Positions 55,688 through 64,000 of a stretch of DNA of 64,000 bases are shown here, piece after piece (the first letter of the stretch is position 1; the number at the start of each line of letters is the position of its first letter). A model generated the notes under the pieces. The model made no database searches, was not told the DNA's origin, and was given only the letters and a program-made list of their open reading frames with translations. Origin of the DNA: Peptococcaceae bacterium UBA5767 (lineage in GTDB: Bacteria; Bacillota; TC1; UBA5767); contig DIET01000019.1 of the NCBI GenBank assembly GCA_002418765.1, positions 34,947-98,946 of the forward strand. The letters run 5' to 3'. The position numbers were made by a program, and so were the translations under genes.

Positions 55688-56371
55688 ATGAAGAAATCAG
55701 CAGAAAAAAAAGGTGCTATGTCTGACAAAGAACACCGCTATCGTCTGGTTGTCTCCATACTGCTCGGACTCGTGGCTTTCGTAGGTCTTTTTTTTCCAGT
55801 TCCCTGGCCTTTGAACAAGTAACCATCAACTTTCCTTGGTTGCTGATTCTGCCTTTATTGGTAACACTCTCCTGGGGTCCGACGTACGGACTTATCAGCA
55901 TCAGCTTCGGACTGGTCTTTTTGTATCCCTTTTTTTAGGCAGCTATAATGGATGGGCCTCCCTGGTCCCGTCCGCCTCCCTATACCTATGGATAGGGTTG
56001 CACGGTTGGGGCGCCCAAAAGAGGGCCATGTACCAGGAACAGCATACGACTCCCTCACCAATCTACAACCTCTATGTACTACAGCTTCTCTACAGTATGC
56101 CCCGGCTGGCTCTTTATCTCTTGTTTTTTTCCTTTCTCATCAAGCTCAATCCGCCATTTTGGAATCCTCAGGCCTATCAACATATTGAGCAATCAATCGT
56201 CCTTCTTTTGCCTTGAAGGGTATCTTTGTGGAGACCATCTTTGTGGCTTTGTGCGACGTTCTGCTCCTACTTCCCGCCGTACGCAAGCTGTTTCGACTCC
56301 CCACGCCGAGAGAAGCCAAATACAATATCGGTGTTTATTCGCTAAAGTTAGAATTGATATTCAACAGCTAG
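55688..56371 (+). pseudogene. frameshifted membrane-protein gene
   Basis: Starts at ATG 55688 with AAGGGGG upstream and reads into a membrane helix (LVVSILLGLVAFVGLFFP). Frame is lost at a T8-9 run (about 55790), at a second T7 run (about 55930) and again near 56215, after which sensible sequence resumes (ETIFVALCDVLLLLPAVRK) to TAG at 56371. The joined product would be about 227 aa with about six membrane helices. It resembles a sensor membrane module with no output domain. Homopolymer errors in the assembly could also cause the shifts. Confidence 0.7.
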
Positions 56372-56385
56372 GTCATATATAATTA

Positions 56386-56425
56386 AGTGCACAGTGCGAT
56401 CTTGCCTGGCCGCACTGCGCACTTT
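56386..56425 (+). terminator. terminator after the broken membrane gene
   Basis: Stem of GTGC-AGTGCG with CGCACTG-GCAC arms followed on the plus strand by TTTATTT, 15 nt after the pseudogene's stop. Confidence 0.7.
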
Positions 56426-56598
56426 ATTTGATACTAAAATCAGCCAATTTACTCTTCTACAATCATCTACTTAAATTCTTTCGAATAGGATTGATTCTTC
56501 TGGCTTTCTTTCAAAAAATCCTCACCACAAACATGATACGCTTCCACCCCTCTATAAGTGGTGAATATCATCGGCTAAGCTAATCTTGTTCTAGCTAT

Positions 56599-57414
56599 TC
56601 AGAAGTTAATTCGTCTTGTTTTAAGTATTTCTTCCCAACTAACTATACTTGAATCCCATTTTCCTAATGTACCATTTGGGCAAATGCGCATACAAATGTC
56701 ACATTTCAGTACCGTGTATGGCGAATAATGTAGTTGGTTCTCTTGTGCGTTGCGAAAGTTCACACACTTTTCTTCATCAAAAAAACCGTCACTTAGGGCC
56801 CCACAAGGACAATGCTCCACACACAGATTGCAATTCTCGCAAGAATAGTGAGAAGAAGGACCAATAGCATTATTGGAGCTATTAAGTGGCGCATTAGTAA
56901 ATATAATACCCAAATTTACCCGACAACCAAATTCATTTACTTGGGGCAAATTGTTTTTACCAATATATCCAATCCCTGCGAATTCAAGGATTTCAATATC
57001 GGGGTGATTGTATGGAGTAAGAGGCAGCTGAGTGGTTACATTATTAAAGCCAAGCAAATCAAGGCGATCGGCCAATTCAAACAATAAAAGTTCAGTCTTT
57101 TTTTCAGCCTGTGTCATAGCGCTGTCCATGGTAAAGCCACCAACAATATGTTCTGCGCGCTGCCAAGGATCAGTTATAGGTGTCCCAGCAATGATAGCAG
57201 AGCGCATGTTCTCCCCTAGATTTGAAAGAATCTGCTTTTTCTTGAATATTGGCATATCATCAAAAGATAGAATGCTAAACAATGGAGCATGTAAACAATA
57301 TGCCGTTTCTTGGAGCCAAAAGGTAAGTTCTCTACGTTCCTGCAAAAAAGAATCCTTTCCATTTTGGCTATTTATTGTATTTCCTTTACTACAAGGATTT
57401 TTTTCATTTTTCAT
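56599..57414 (-). CDS. QueG-like double [4Fe-4S] protein 1
   Basis: 271 aa. Resembles the epoxyqueuosine reductase/reductive dehalogenase Fe-S fold: GIGYIGKNNLPQVNEFG (about 148-164), GIIFTNAPL, then two clusters CENCNLCVEHCP (about 193) and CDICMRICPNG (about 238). It lacks the full corrinoid domain of QueG by length. It overlaps the paralogue upstream by 11 nt. Together the pair may be an electron-transfer or reductase unit for the neighbouring metabolic genes; substrate not known. Confidence 0.72.
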   Translation of the reverse strand: MKNEKNPCSKGNTINSQNGKDSFLQERRELTFWLQETAYCLHAPLFSILSFDDMPIFKKKQILSNLGENMRSAIIAGTPITDPWQRAEHIVGGFTMDSAMTQAEKKTELLLFELADRLDLLGFNNVTTQLPLTPYNHPDIEILEFAGIGYIGKNNLPQVNEFGCRVNLGIIFTNAPLNSSNNAIGPSSHYSCENCNLCVEHCPCGALSDGFFDEEKCVNFRNAQENQLHYSPYTVLKCDICMRICPNGTLGKWDSSIVSWEEILKTRRINF

Positions 57415-58213
57415 CTAGATTAGAACTCCCTTTGCTTAACCTTCTGGTTGAGTATTGGGCAATTGGTATTCTCTCATGCCTGTCCATTATATCCCACCAT
57501 GTACCTTGACATTCTTCAGAGGAAAACTTGAATCTACCTTGAGGGCATTTCCTATGGCACATATCACAAATATAATAGCCATTAAGCGAAAATAGAAGCT
57601 GATTATCAGGATTTCCAGTTGAAGCAACACAATTGGTAGGATTTGAATATCCTTCCCCAATTATATTCTTACTAATGCAGAACGTTTTACATATTTGACA
57701 TTCTCCACATTTGTTTTCATTGAATGGGAGGTCCAGTATAAGGGGTGCATTAGTTAGAATAACTCCTAGAACCATCCGGGGTCCATATTTTTCACTAATT
57801 GCATTACCACTTTCCCCCACATATCCAAGCCCAGCTTGCTGGAAAGCACGTACTTCATTAATACCACATGCCAAGGGACTTGATGTGTTATCCAGTGAAT
57901 GATAACCTTTTTTGCGTATATAGCTACGTAACTTTGCAGTTTGTAATTTTAAAAGTATAGCGGGTAAACAATTTTTTTGGTCGTCTTTAATTTTAGGATT
58001 TAATGATGCATTAAATACTTTTGAATAGGTATCTAGTATTCCTATGCCAAATACTATTATTGCTTCACAGCCAGGATAAATATCTTGAGGGCGTCTTCCA
58101 TGTCGTCCTCGTTCATTTAACTTATCTACTCCCGCTATTCCAAATATATCAATATTAATAGATTTAGCATAATCTTTAAGTTTTTGAGTGATTTCATTTT
58201 CTATTGTGTCCAT
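57404..58213 (-). CDS. QueG-like double [4Fe-4S] protein 2
   Basis: 269 aa, a diverged paralogue of the downstream gene. The same segments occur: GLGYVGESGNAISEKYG (about 150-166), GVILTNAPL, CGECQICKTFC (about 190) and CDMCHRKCPQG (about 235). The last Cys of the first cluster is followed by Ile rather than Pro, so that site is atypical. ATG at 58213. Confidence 0.72.
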   Translation of the reverse strand: MDTIENEITQKLKDYAKSINIDIFGIAGVDKLNERGRHGRRPQDIYPGCEAIIVFGIGILDTYSKVFNASLNPKIKDDQKNCLPAILLKLQTAKLRSYIRKKGYHSLDNTSSPLACGINEVRAFQQAGLGYVGESGNAISEKYGPRMVLGVILTNAPLILDLPFNENKCGECQICKTFCISKNIIGEGYSNPTNCVASTGNPDNQLLFSLNGYYICDMCHRKCPQGRFKFSSEECQGTWWDIMDRHERIPIAQYSTRRLSKGSSNLDEK

Positions 58214-58273
58214 AGTTATCCTCTTGGAAAGTTAATTTAAAGAGTATCCAATTCATAATTAACGCGCACTGTA

Positions 58274-59728
58274 TTATTCTATTTCAACTATTCTCGATAT
58301 GGCTTTGGCATAACTTTTTTTCTCTTCAAGATTTCCTTCACGTGCAATCATAATGCGCTGTGCCTGAGGTGAACCAGCACCATGTAATGATTCCGTCAAA
58401 TAACTTACTGCTGCCGTTCCAAGTGTCAAATTTTCAATGAGGCGAAAAATTTTCATTCTATCCTCAGTTGGTATGCCATCTACTCCACATAAGTATTTTT
58501 CAATATATTCTTTGGTGCCGGGATTCTGATAATCAGCCTCTGATGGCATAGTTGCAATTAGTCCACCCGCAATGTCTTGGGCCAATCGAGCAATTTCATA
58601 CGGAAATCTAGTTACATTTTGTTTGCATACATTGGCCAATAGCATGTCTATTTGGTAGTTACCAGCTTCTGTTTTTTTCCCTTCACAAGAGCTTGCTATA
58701 CCACAACTATACAACGTCTCGTTCAACTGGATCATTTCAATTAATTTATCTTTAATATGAGATGCTTTTGATGTGCCATTATAGTCCGCCGCCACTGAAG
58801 AAGCTCCAATTAATACATCTCCTACGCCCGACTTGCATCCACCATAACCCTGGCGATGGTATCCTGCAAAACGTTCAATCAGAATACCGGTAAAATCATA
58901 TTCACCATTTAAGAATATTCTTTCATTTGGAACAAACACATGGTCAAAAACAATCAAGGCTTCATGGCCCCCAAATTGTTTATTGCCCAAATCGATATCT
59001 GTAAATTCTTCCAATTTCCTTTTATCGGAACTTTGTCTTCCATATATGATAGTTAATCCGTCTGTATCTGTTGGTAATCCAAATGATATGGAGTATTCTT
59101 CTTCTCCTTCTTTCATTCTCATAGTTGGCATAACGAGAATTTCATGACAGTTTAAAACCCCCGTTTGATGCACTTTCGCTCCTTTAACAATAACCCCATC
59201 CTTTTTGTATTCTATTACATGCAAAAACAAATCAGGGTCTTTTTGCTGCGAAGGAGAAAGTGAACGGTCTCCCTTAGGATCAGTCATACTACCGGCAACA
59301 GCCAAGTCTAATTCTTGTACTCTGGTCCAATATTTTATGAATCTTTTGTGATAATTCGTTTTATATTTTTTGTCAATATCATAAGTCGTGCTATACACGG
59401 CATTTGCAGCATCCAAACCAACACAACGTTGGAAGCATGAAGCTGTCTTTCTTCCAATCAACCTTTGCATTTTGACTTTTTTTACTAAATCATCCGTATT
59501 CTGATGCAAATGAGTAAAACGATTGATTATCTTTCCAGTCAGATTGGATGTGGCACACATAAGTTCTACATGTTCTTCTTCTTCCGCCAAGGAATATGTC
59601 ATTGCCATTGAATTGAGAGAAGGTTCAATTACAGGATTAGTAACTGTATTCTCAATCCTCTCACCAAACAAATACGCATTTAGTTTACGTTTTTTTAGGC
59701 TATTAATGTAATCTTCTTTCGTTTTCAT
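58274..59728 (-). CDS. 4-hydroxybutyryl-CoA dehydratase-like flavoprotein
   Basis: 484 aa, 4-hydroxyphenylacetate-hydroxylase fold. All four Fe-S ligands known from the Clostridium aminobutyricum enzyme are at matching positions: Cys98 and Cys102 (CFQRC), His292 and Cys299 (HRQGYGGC). Other reported active-site residues also line up (Thr190, Glu257, Tyr296, Lys300). So it should be a radical dehydratase/isomerase carrying [4Fe-4S] and FAD, converting 4-hydroxybutyryl-CoA to crotonyl-CoA or a related thioester. No CoA-transferase or 4-hydroxybutyrate dehydrogenase is adjacent, so another substrate remains possible. ATG at 59728 with AAGGAG upstream. Confidence 0.87.
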   Translation of the reverse strand: MKTKEDYINSLKKRKLNAYLFGERIENTVTNPVIEPSLNSMAMTYSLAEEEEHVELMCATSNLTGKIINRFTHLHQNTDDLVKKVKMQRLIGRKTASCFQRCVGLDAANAVYSTTYDIDKKYKTNYHKRFIKYWTRVQELDLAVAGSMTDPKGDRSLSPSQQKDPDLFLHVIEYKKDGVIVKGAKVHQTGVLNCHEILVMPTMRMKEGEEEYSISFGLPTDTDGLTIIYGRQSSDKRKLEEFTDIDLGNKQFGGHEALIVFDHVFVPNERIFLNGEYDFTGILIERFAGYHRQGYGGCKSGVGDVLIGASSVAADYNGTSKASHIKDKLIEMIQLNETLYSCGIASSCEGKKTEAGNYQIDMLLANVCKQNVTRFPYEIARLAQDIAGGLIATMPSEADYQNPGTKEYIEKYLCGVDGIPTEDRMKIFRLIENLTLGTAAVSYLTESLHGAGSPQAQRIMIAREGNLEEKKSYAKAISRIVEIE

Positions 59729-59782
59729 TTCACTCTCCTTAAATACTCTTTTACATTAAATAAAAAGGAAACTCGAAAATAT

Positions 59783-60541
59783 TTACCAACTCTTACGTAG
59801 AAATTTCAAGTCTAATGCTCCCTTTTTATAGTACATATAAGAGTGTACCACCATTTCATGATCGTGATTATACCCTTCATCTTCAATAACGATAACTGGC
59901 TCATTATCACTAAGGTTCAAACTTTCCTTGAGCCATGGTTCAGCCATAGTGACATCAATGTGTCCCATACTGTAGGCCATCGTAGTATTACAATACTTTT
60001 GCAAAAAAGCGTAATGACTTAAAGTCCGTAATTGCAACATGTTGTCTCCTATGGATTTTGTGAATCTACTTGATATATGATCAATACCATAAGATATTGG
60101 GACATCATCTGCATAGAAAACCTTCTCAGCACTAAGATAACCTTCCTCATTAGATCCAAGAATCTCATCTGGTTCAAATACAAAACCAAGAAACTGAGTT
60201 TCAACGCATACCTTATAACCACATGCCTTTATGTTTTTAAAGAGCTCGGGCTCAATATCTAGTCTACATGTAGCATTTACAATCTTTGGGTTGGCAATGG
60301 TACCCTTACTTCTACGGCGAGTAAGATATCCAATTTTTTCCAAAGATATTAGAACATCACGTAGAACATTTCTGCTTACACCAAGGCGCTTGGAAAGTTC
60401 CTCTTCATTAGGAAGCTTAACGGGTTTTCCATCCACCGCATTCTCACGAATTATATCAATAACTGCGCATTTGGTTTTATAGGATATTTGAGAGTTCTCC
60501 ACAGGAATGATATTAATCTTTTTTTTCATCATTGTCCCCAC
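59783..60541 (-). CDS. GntR-family regulator (HutC/UTRA type)
   Basis: 252 aa. N-terminal winged helix (about 20-85; LPNEEELSKRLGVSRNVLRDVL is the recognition region) and a C-terminal effector domain of UTRA type (about 95-250). A GTG upstream and the ATG at the third or fourth codon are alternative starts. It probably controls the dehydratase operon downstream and binds a metabolite of it. Confidence 0.82.
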   Translation of the reverse strand: MGTMMKKKINIIPVENSQISYKTKCAVIDIIRENAVDGKPVKLPNEEELSKRLGVSRNVLRDVLISLEKIGYLTRRRSKGTIANPKIVNATCRLDIEPELFKNIKACGYKVCVETQFLGFVFEPDEILGSNEEGYLSAEKVFYADDVPISYGIDHISSRFTKSIGDNMLQLRTLSHYAFLQKYCNTTMAYSMGHIDVTMAEPWLKESLNLSDNEPVIVIEDEGYNHDHEMVVHSYMYYKKGALDLKFLRKSW

Positions 60542-60798
60542 TTTCTAATTGATCAATCTGTAATATAATTATCTCATCATAGAATAACCCATATTACAGG
60601 TCGGTGCTCACTCTAGAATGTCTACATCATACACCATCATTACGTAAAAAATTAACACCTTAACCCTGTGAGCGTGGTCAAATCAAACCTCTTCACGACC
60701 AAAACTTAACAGCGGGTTAATACAAAATATCGCAATTTATAGGGTCTAATTTTGAACATCTAAAAAATATACTACGCACCACTCTTACTATAATTTAT
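60542..60798. other. intergenic region
   Basis: No gene or clear terminator. Likely holds the promoter of the GntR gene; no strong match was identified. Confidence 0.3.
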
Positions 60799-62010
60799 TC
60801 ATATTAATACTCCATTCTTCGCCACTATTTTTCCTTCCTTTATTACATGCGTTCTAGGTGTCTGAGATATAATCACCTGAGCAGGAGTATTTTCTTTATG
60901 TATAACGATATCCGCTCGACAGCCTATAGAAAGACCATAATTTCCCAAAAGAGTATTCTTTGCTGCATTATATGTCCCCATCTGCATTACCTTACTAAGT
61001 TTCGATTCCGTACCATATTGTATTACCTGTGCTGTAAAGAGCCCTTCCTCCAGCATATCTCCATTACCGAAAGGACGAAAACAATCCCTAATATTATCTG
61101 AAGCATATGCTACATTAACACCAGCATTCATTAAGTCAACTACCCTGGTTATACCTCTTCGTATTGGTTGTTTATCATGCCTACCCATAAGGTACATATT
61201 GCATGAAGGTAAGGTTATAACATTGACATCCGCTAAGCATGTAAGTTCAATTAATCTTTTTGCCGTCTCATCATCCACTGCACTAAGAGCAGTTACATGG
61301 CTACAGGTAACTCTTCCCTGCATACCCATTTCGATTGTCTTATTAAGTACATATTCGAAGCACCGTATATCCGCATTGTCACTTTCATTCACATGTAAAT
61401 CAAGTGGCAATGCGTATTTTTGTGACAGTAAGAATAAAAAATCAACATCCTCTATATAATCATCAGCACCCAATAATCCAGGATAACCTGCAATAAAATC
61501 TATGTAACCTTTTTTTGCTGCTATGCGCCAGTCTTTGTCCACTGAAATGTGCCACGGCGTTATATTTTTAACATCTATGAGCCCCATATAATTTCTTTTC
61601 AGTTCATTAATAGCATATAAGCTCTCAAGTCCCCAATATTCGTCTACAGCAATATGTGTTTTGATTCCAGTTGAACCACTCGCTATTTGCCAATCTAGAA
61701 TCTTACTCGCTCGCAATTTAATATCAGTAGCTATCTTATCTTTTCTTAAATTCATTTGATACTTCATTGCTCTTTTTATGGCTTCCTCTAATCCGTCTAC
61801 ATCACCTACTTTAGGCATGAGTACCCTATCTAAATGAGTATGAGAATCAATGAAACCCGGAGTAATAAGCCCTCCCTCTGCATCGATTGCTGAACAGCCC
61901 TCAAACCTATGCCCAATAGCAACAATAAGACCATCAGATATAGCAATATCGATATCACTCTGGCCCTCAAAAATATTACAATTATTAATGACTAAATCAA
62001 ATTTTTCCAT
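60799..62010 (-). CDS. cytosine-deaminase-like amidohydrolase
   Basis: 403 aa. Metal-dependent hydrolase of the CodA group. HTHLD (about 57), LHVNESD (about 199), CSHVTAL (about 236) and SDNIRD (about 305) give the metal ligands and the acid of the (beta/alpha)8 barrel. In CodA the last motif reads HDD, so the specificity may be altered. Such enzymes deaminate or hydrolyse N-heterocycles. ATG at 62010. Confidence 0.83.
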   Translation of the reverse strand: MEKFDLVINNCNIFEGQSDIDIAISDGLIVAIGHRFEGCSAIDAEGGLITPGFIDSHTHLDRVLMPKVGDVDGLEEAIKRAMKYQMNLRKDKIATDIKLRASKILDWQIASGSTGIKTHIAVDEYWGLESLYAINELKRNYMGLIDVKNITPWHISVDKDWRIAAKKGYIDFIAGYPGLLGADDYIEDVDFLFLLSQKYALPLDLHVNESDNADIRCFEYVLNKTIEMGMQGRVTCSHVTALSAVDDETAKRLIELTCLADVNVITLPSCNMYLMGRHDKQPIRRGITRVVDLMNAGVNVAYASDNIRDCFRPFGNGDMLEEGLFTAQVIQYGTESKLSKVMQMGTYNAAKNTLLGNYGLSIGCRADIVIHKENTPAQVIISQTPRTHVIKEGKIVAKNGVLI

Positions 62011-62130
62011 CGAATTACACTGCCTCTATATTTATTTATCCTCGCTATTTCGCACGAGCAATACTAAATAACTTAGAGTTCTTGCTGTAGCGAAACAGTA
62101 AAATCATAGAAAAACACTAGTTGGTATTTA

Positions 62131-62770
62131 TGCATGATGAATCACGAAGAACTGTTTACTATTGCTCTTGGCTTTGCAGATTCACTGTATGTTAGGAAAA
62201 CTGATTTCGACCATGCAACAGAAAAGTTTTATCTGCAATTAAACTTCCTAACAAGGCACTCACTTTTCCTGCACAAACTGTGGTTTAAAGGGGCAACCGA
62301 TACACGATACATAAGAGAAAACTAATGCCATCTCAATTTTTTCCCAGTTCAAGACTTATATATATTTTGTACGCCCAAATTGATTGTGATAAAAATGGAG
62401 CGTAACTGATTGATGTGCCTTGATTAAAACCAAGCAGTGGCTTCACACTATTTATTGTTCGAAGCCATGAATTTTAAGACATTAGAGCCTATGACATCAA
62501 ATTGGCTTTGCAGAACATCTATCACCATGCAGATAATTTGTCTGAAGCGGCTGTTATGCTTAGAGTTGGTATTCTTGGGCTGTTGGGATTCGTCTAGGCC
62601 CGCATAAGGAATTCGCATACATTATCACAACTGGGTCGGTGTACTGAACTATTTCGATACGAGACAGACCGACAGTTACTGGAAGGAATGCATATCTTAG
62701 TTCGGACGGCCAGGGCCAGAGCTCACGAATACCAGAATATCAGAGGTTTCATTACGATGGACTACGTTCT
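62131..62770 (+). pseudogene. ISL3-family transposase remnant
   Basis: Starts with MMNHEELFTIALGFADSLYV, the N-terminus typical of ISL3 transposases. The frame breaks near 62325 and central sequence is missing. Pieces of the C-terminal region resume at about 62470 (AYDIKLALQNIYHHADNLSEAA) and 62600-62760 (RLGPHKEFA, then SYWKECI in other frames). No intact inverted repeats were found. Confidence 0.7.
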
Positions 62771-62864
62771 GGTGATCAGCTCGCACTTCCAGAATTTTGT
62801 AGCTGATTGCTGGCAGACCAGTTTCCTACTCTAAATGTTGAGGAGCAATTTTTATTATCACATG

Positions 62865-63569
62865 TTATAATCCAATCTTTTTATATATGTCATTCATTTG
62901 CTCTCTACTATTAAAGCCTGCATAGTTGTAATCTCTTATTTCATCTTTCATATAGTCCACACCACATCTCATAGCTTTGGTCAAATATGCTATCTTCCTT
63001 CCTAACACTTGTAATTCTAAAATACCTTTTTCATCGTCAAAATCTTTTTGATTTTTGGACCAAACAGCAGCTCCATTATAAAACTGCACTCCTCCACCAA
63101 CTACATTTATACTAAGAGTCTGTAACTTGCGATTAATGGTCGACAAAGTAGTATCTTGACCTCCATTCCGCATACCTCCTACAGCGATACTTGCTCCAAA
63201 TCTCATATCAAAAGCTCCACTCCTAGCCTTTTCAGCAATCGGCCTCAACCTACTAATAAAATTTGATAAAAGACCAGTGAGACTCATTTCATATATTGGA
63301 GAAGCAAGTATTAGAGCATCACAGCTTGCATACAAATATAAATATTCTTCCAAAAAATCATCATTGAAAGCTGCACAGCGTCCGTCCTTATTTCTAAAAC
63401 ATCCATTACAATTTATGCAACAATTTATCTGTTTATTAGCAAGGTTAATAAATTCAGTCTTAATACCTGGTATCTCCTCGGCAGCTTCGAGACATATTCT
63501 TGTTGCTTTTACGGTGGCCCCATTGCGTGGACTACCACTTACAGCGAGTATCCTACATTCTTCTTTCAT
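62865..63569 (-). CDS. iron-sulfur flavoprotein (NADPH-FMN reductase-like)
   Basis: 234 aa. Flavodoxin-like FMN fold starting VSGSPRNGATVKAT (about 10-23). A compact cysteine motif CCINCNGC with a fourth Cys ten residues on (about 49-66) is that of archaeal-type iron-sulfur flavoproteins. ASPIYEMSLTG (about 90) lines the flavin site. It transfers electrons in anaerobes. It is separate from the dehydratase cluster by the transposase remnant. Confidence 0.8.
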   Translation of the reverse strand: MKEECRILAVSGSPRNGATVKATRICLEAAEEIPGIKTEFINLANKQINCCINCNGCFRNKDGRCAAFNDDFLEEYLYLYASCDALILASPIYEMSLTGLLSNFISRLRPIAEKARSGAFDMRFGASIAVGGMRNGGQDTTLSTINRKLQTLSINVVGGGVQFYNGAAVWSKNQKDFDDEKGILELQVLGRKIAYLTKAMRCGVDYMKDEIRDYNYAGFNSREQMNDIYKKIGL

Positions 63570-63685
63570 ATGATTCTCCTCCCTAGAAAATAATTATACC
63601 TTACCATACTGTTTACTAGGCATTTCTTGGGTAGGATTTCTACATACTAGAACAAACATCCTTGCCCGGCTACACTACACAGGGT

Positions 63686-64000
63686 TGTCAACGGTTTATC
63701 GGACAGAAAGTTAAGCTACTGAAGTGTAGCACTGGTCCAGGTAGTGATTGAGGTACTGGACAGGGCTGAGATACCTCAGCCTTTTCTGGGCTCTTTGACG
63801 GTTGTAGAAAACTTCAATGTATTCGAATATTGTCCGTCTTGCATCTTCATGGGTAGCATAGACACACCAATTAACAATCTCTTTCTTGAAAATAGAAAAG
63901 AAACTTTCACTCCAAGAATTGTCTCCTGGCATACCTACTCTGGAAAAGCTTTGCTTCCAACCGTAACTTGAAATGAATAATGCAACTTCTTTTGCCGTGT
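63686..64000 (-). mobile_element. IS3-family insertion sequence, 3' end
   Basis: The terminal sequence TGTCAACGGTTTATCGGACA at about 63686 resembles an IS150-type end, 25 nt after... before the transposase stop. The rest of the element lies beyond the window. Confidence 0.7.
63711..64000 (-). CDS. IS3-family transposase C-terminus, partial
   Basis: Open to the window edge. Encodes the last part of an IS3 integrase (rve) domain: GDNSWSESFFSIFKKEIV, then FEYIEVFYNRQRAQKRLRYLSPVQY. The end is intact; the start is outside. The Glu of the DDE triad lies in the SESFFS segment. Confidence 0.85.
   Translation of the reverse strand, partial: TAKEVALFISSYGWKQSFSRVGMPGDNSWSESFFSIFKKEIVNWCVYATHEDARRTIFEYIEVFYNRQRAQKRLRYLSPVQYLNHYLDQCYTSVA

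Noticed and set aside
1..64000. tRNA, rRNA, tmRNA or CRISPR loci
   Set aside because: None could be recognised by eye; a tRNAscan or Infernal run would be decisive.

Overview
The window looks like chromosome of an anaerobic Firmicute of the class Clostridia. The signs are S-layer-homology and LPXTG surface proteins, strong AAGGAGG-type ribosome sites with TTG and GTG starts, oxygen-sensitive enzymes, an Mrp/Mbx-type ferredoxin-linked respiratory complex, and c-di-GMP riboswitches of both classes. The exact genus cannot be read from the sequence. Almost everything is on the minus strand.

1-10 kb is a cell-surface block: a subtilisin-like protease cut by the window edge, an SLH-domain protein, a transglutaminase-like protein and lipoprotein pair, an LPXTG-anchored protein with an (Asp-Pro-Asp-Gly-Asp) repeat, a coiled-coil protein, a TadG-like protein and a methyltransferase-like protein. 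The most striking element is the roughly 735-nt leader of the LPXTG gene. Downstream of a good sigma-A promoter it carries, in transcription order, two near-identical c-di-GMP-I (GEMM-I) aptamers, two c-di-GMP-II aptamers and a hairpin that can sequester the Shine-Dalgarno by pairing with the last P1 strand. A diguanylate cyclase/HD-GYP phosphodiesterase gene at 21.3-24.1 kb could supply or remove the ligand.

10-21 kb is one 13-gene operon: an ArsR-type regulator, Mrp-type E, F, G, D-like, B, C and D subunits, a second large antiporter-like subunit, four complex-I-like subunits (NuoH, B, C, D) and a terminal protein fusing a NuoI-like ferredoxin to a GltD/NfnB-like flavoprotein. The NuoD-like subunit keeps one cysteine of each NiFe-binding CxxC pair, so it resembles Mbx/Mbs-type complexes more than a hydrogenase.

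24-28.5 kb holds a two-gene module, a membrane-anchored TIR-WD40 protein and a SLOG protein with four membrane segments, that looks like a nucleotide-signalling conflict system. Then come a UbiD-like decarboxylase, an NCS2-like permease and an isochorismatase-family hydrolase, lying between sbcCD and a decayed duplicate of the 3' end of sbcC.

39-52 kb is a restriction island: McrBC with an EVE-like domain in McrB, then a type I system (HsdM, HsdS, HsdR) with two silent, head-to-head HsdS half-cassettes and a tyrosine recombinase. Repeats coding conserved HsdS motifs sit at every junction, which points to a phase-variable specificity locus whose shuffling would also flip hsdR.

52-64 kb is accessory DNA: a long non-coding stretch, a possible secreted toxin with a CPCC-protein partner, a broken membrane-protein gene, a metabolic cluster (two QueG-like Fe-S proteins, a 4-hydroxybutyryl-CoA dehydratase-like enzyme, a GntR regulator, a cytosine-deaminase-like amidohydrolase, an iron-sulfur flavoprotein), an ISL3-type transposase remnant and the end of an IS3-family element at the right edge.
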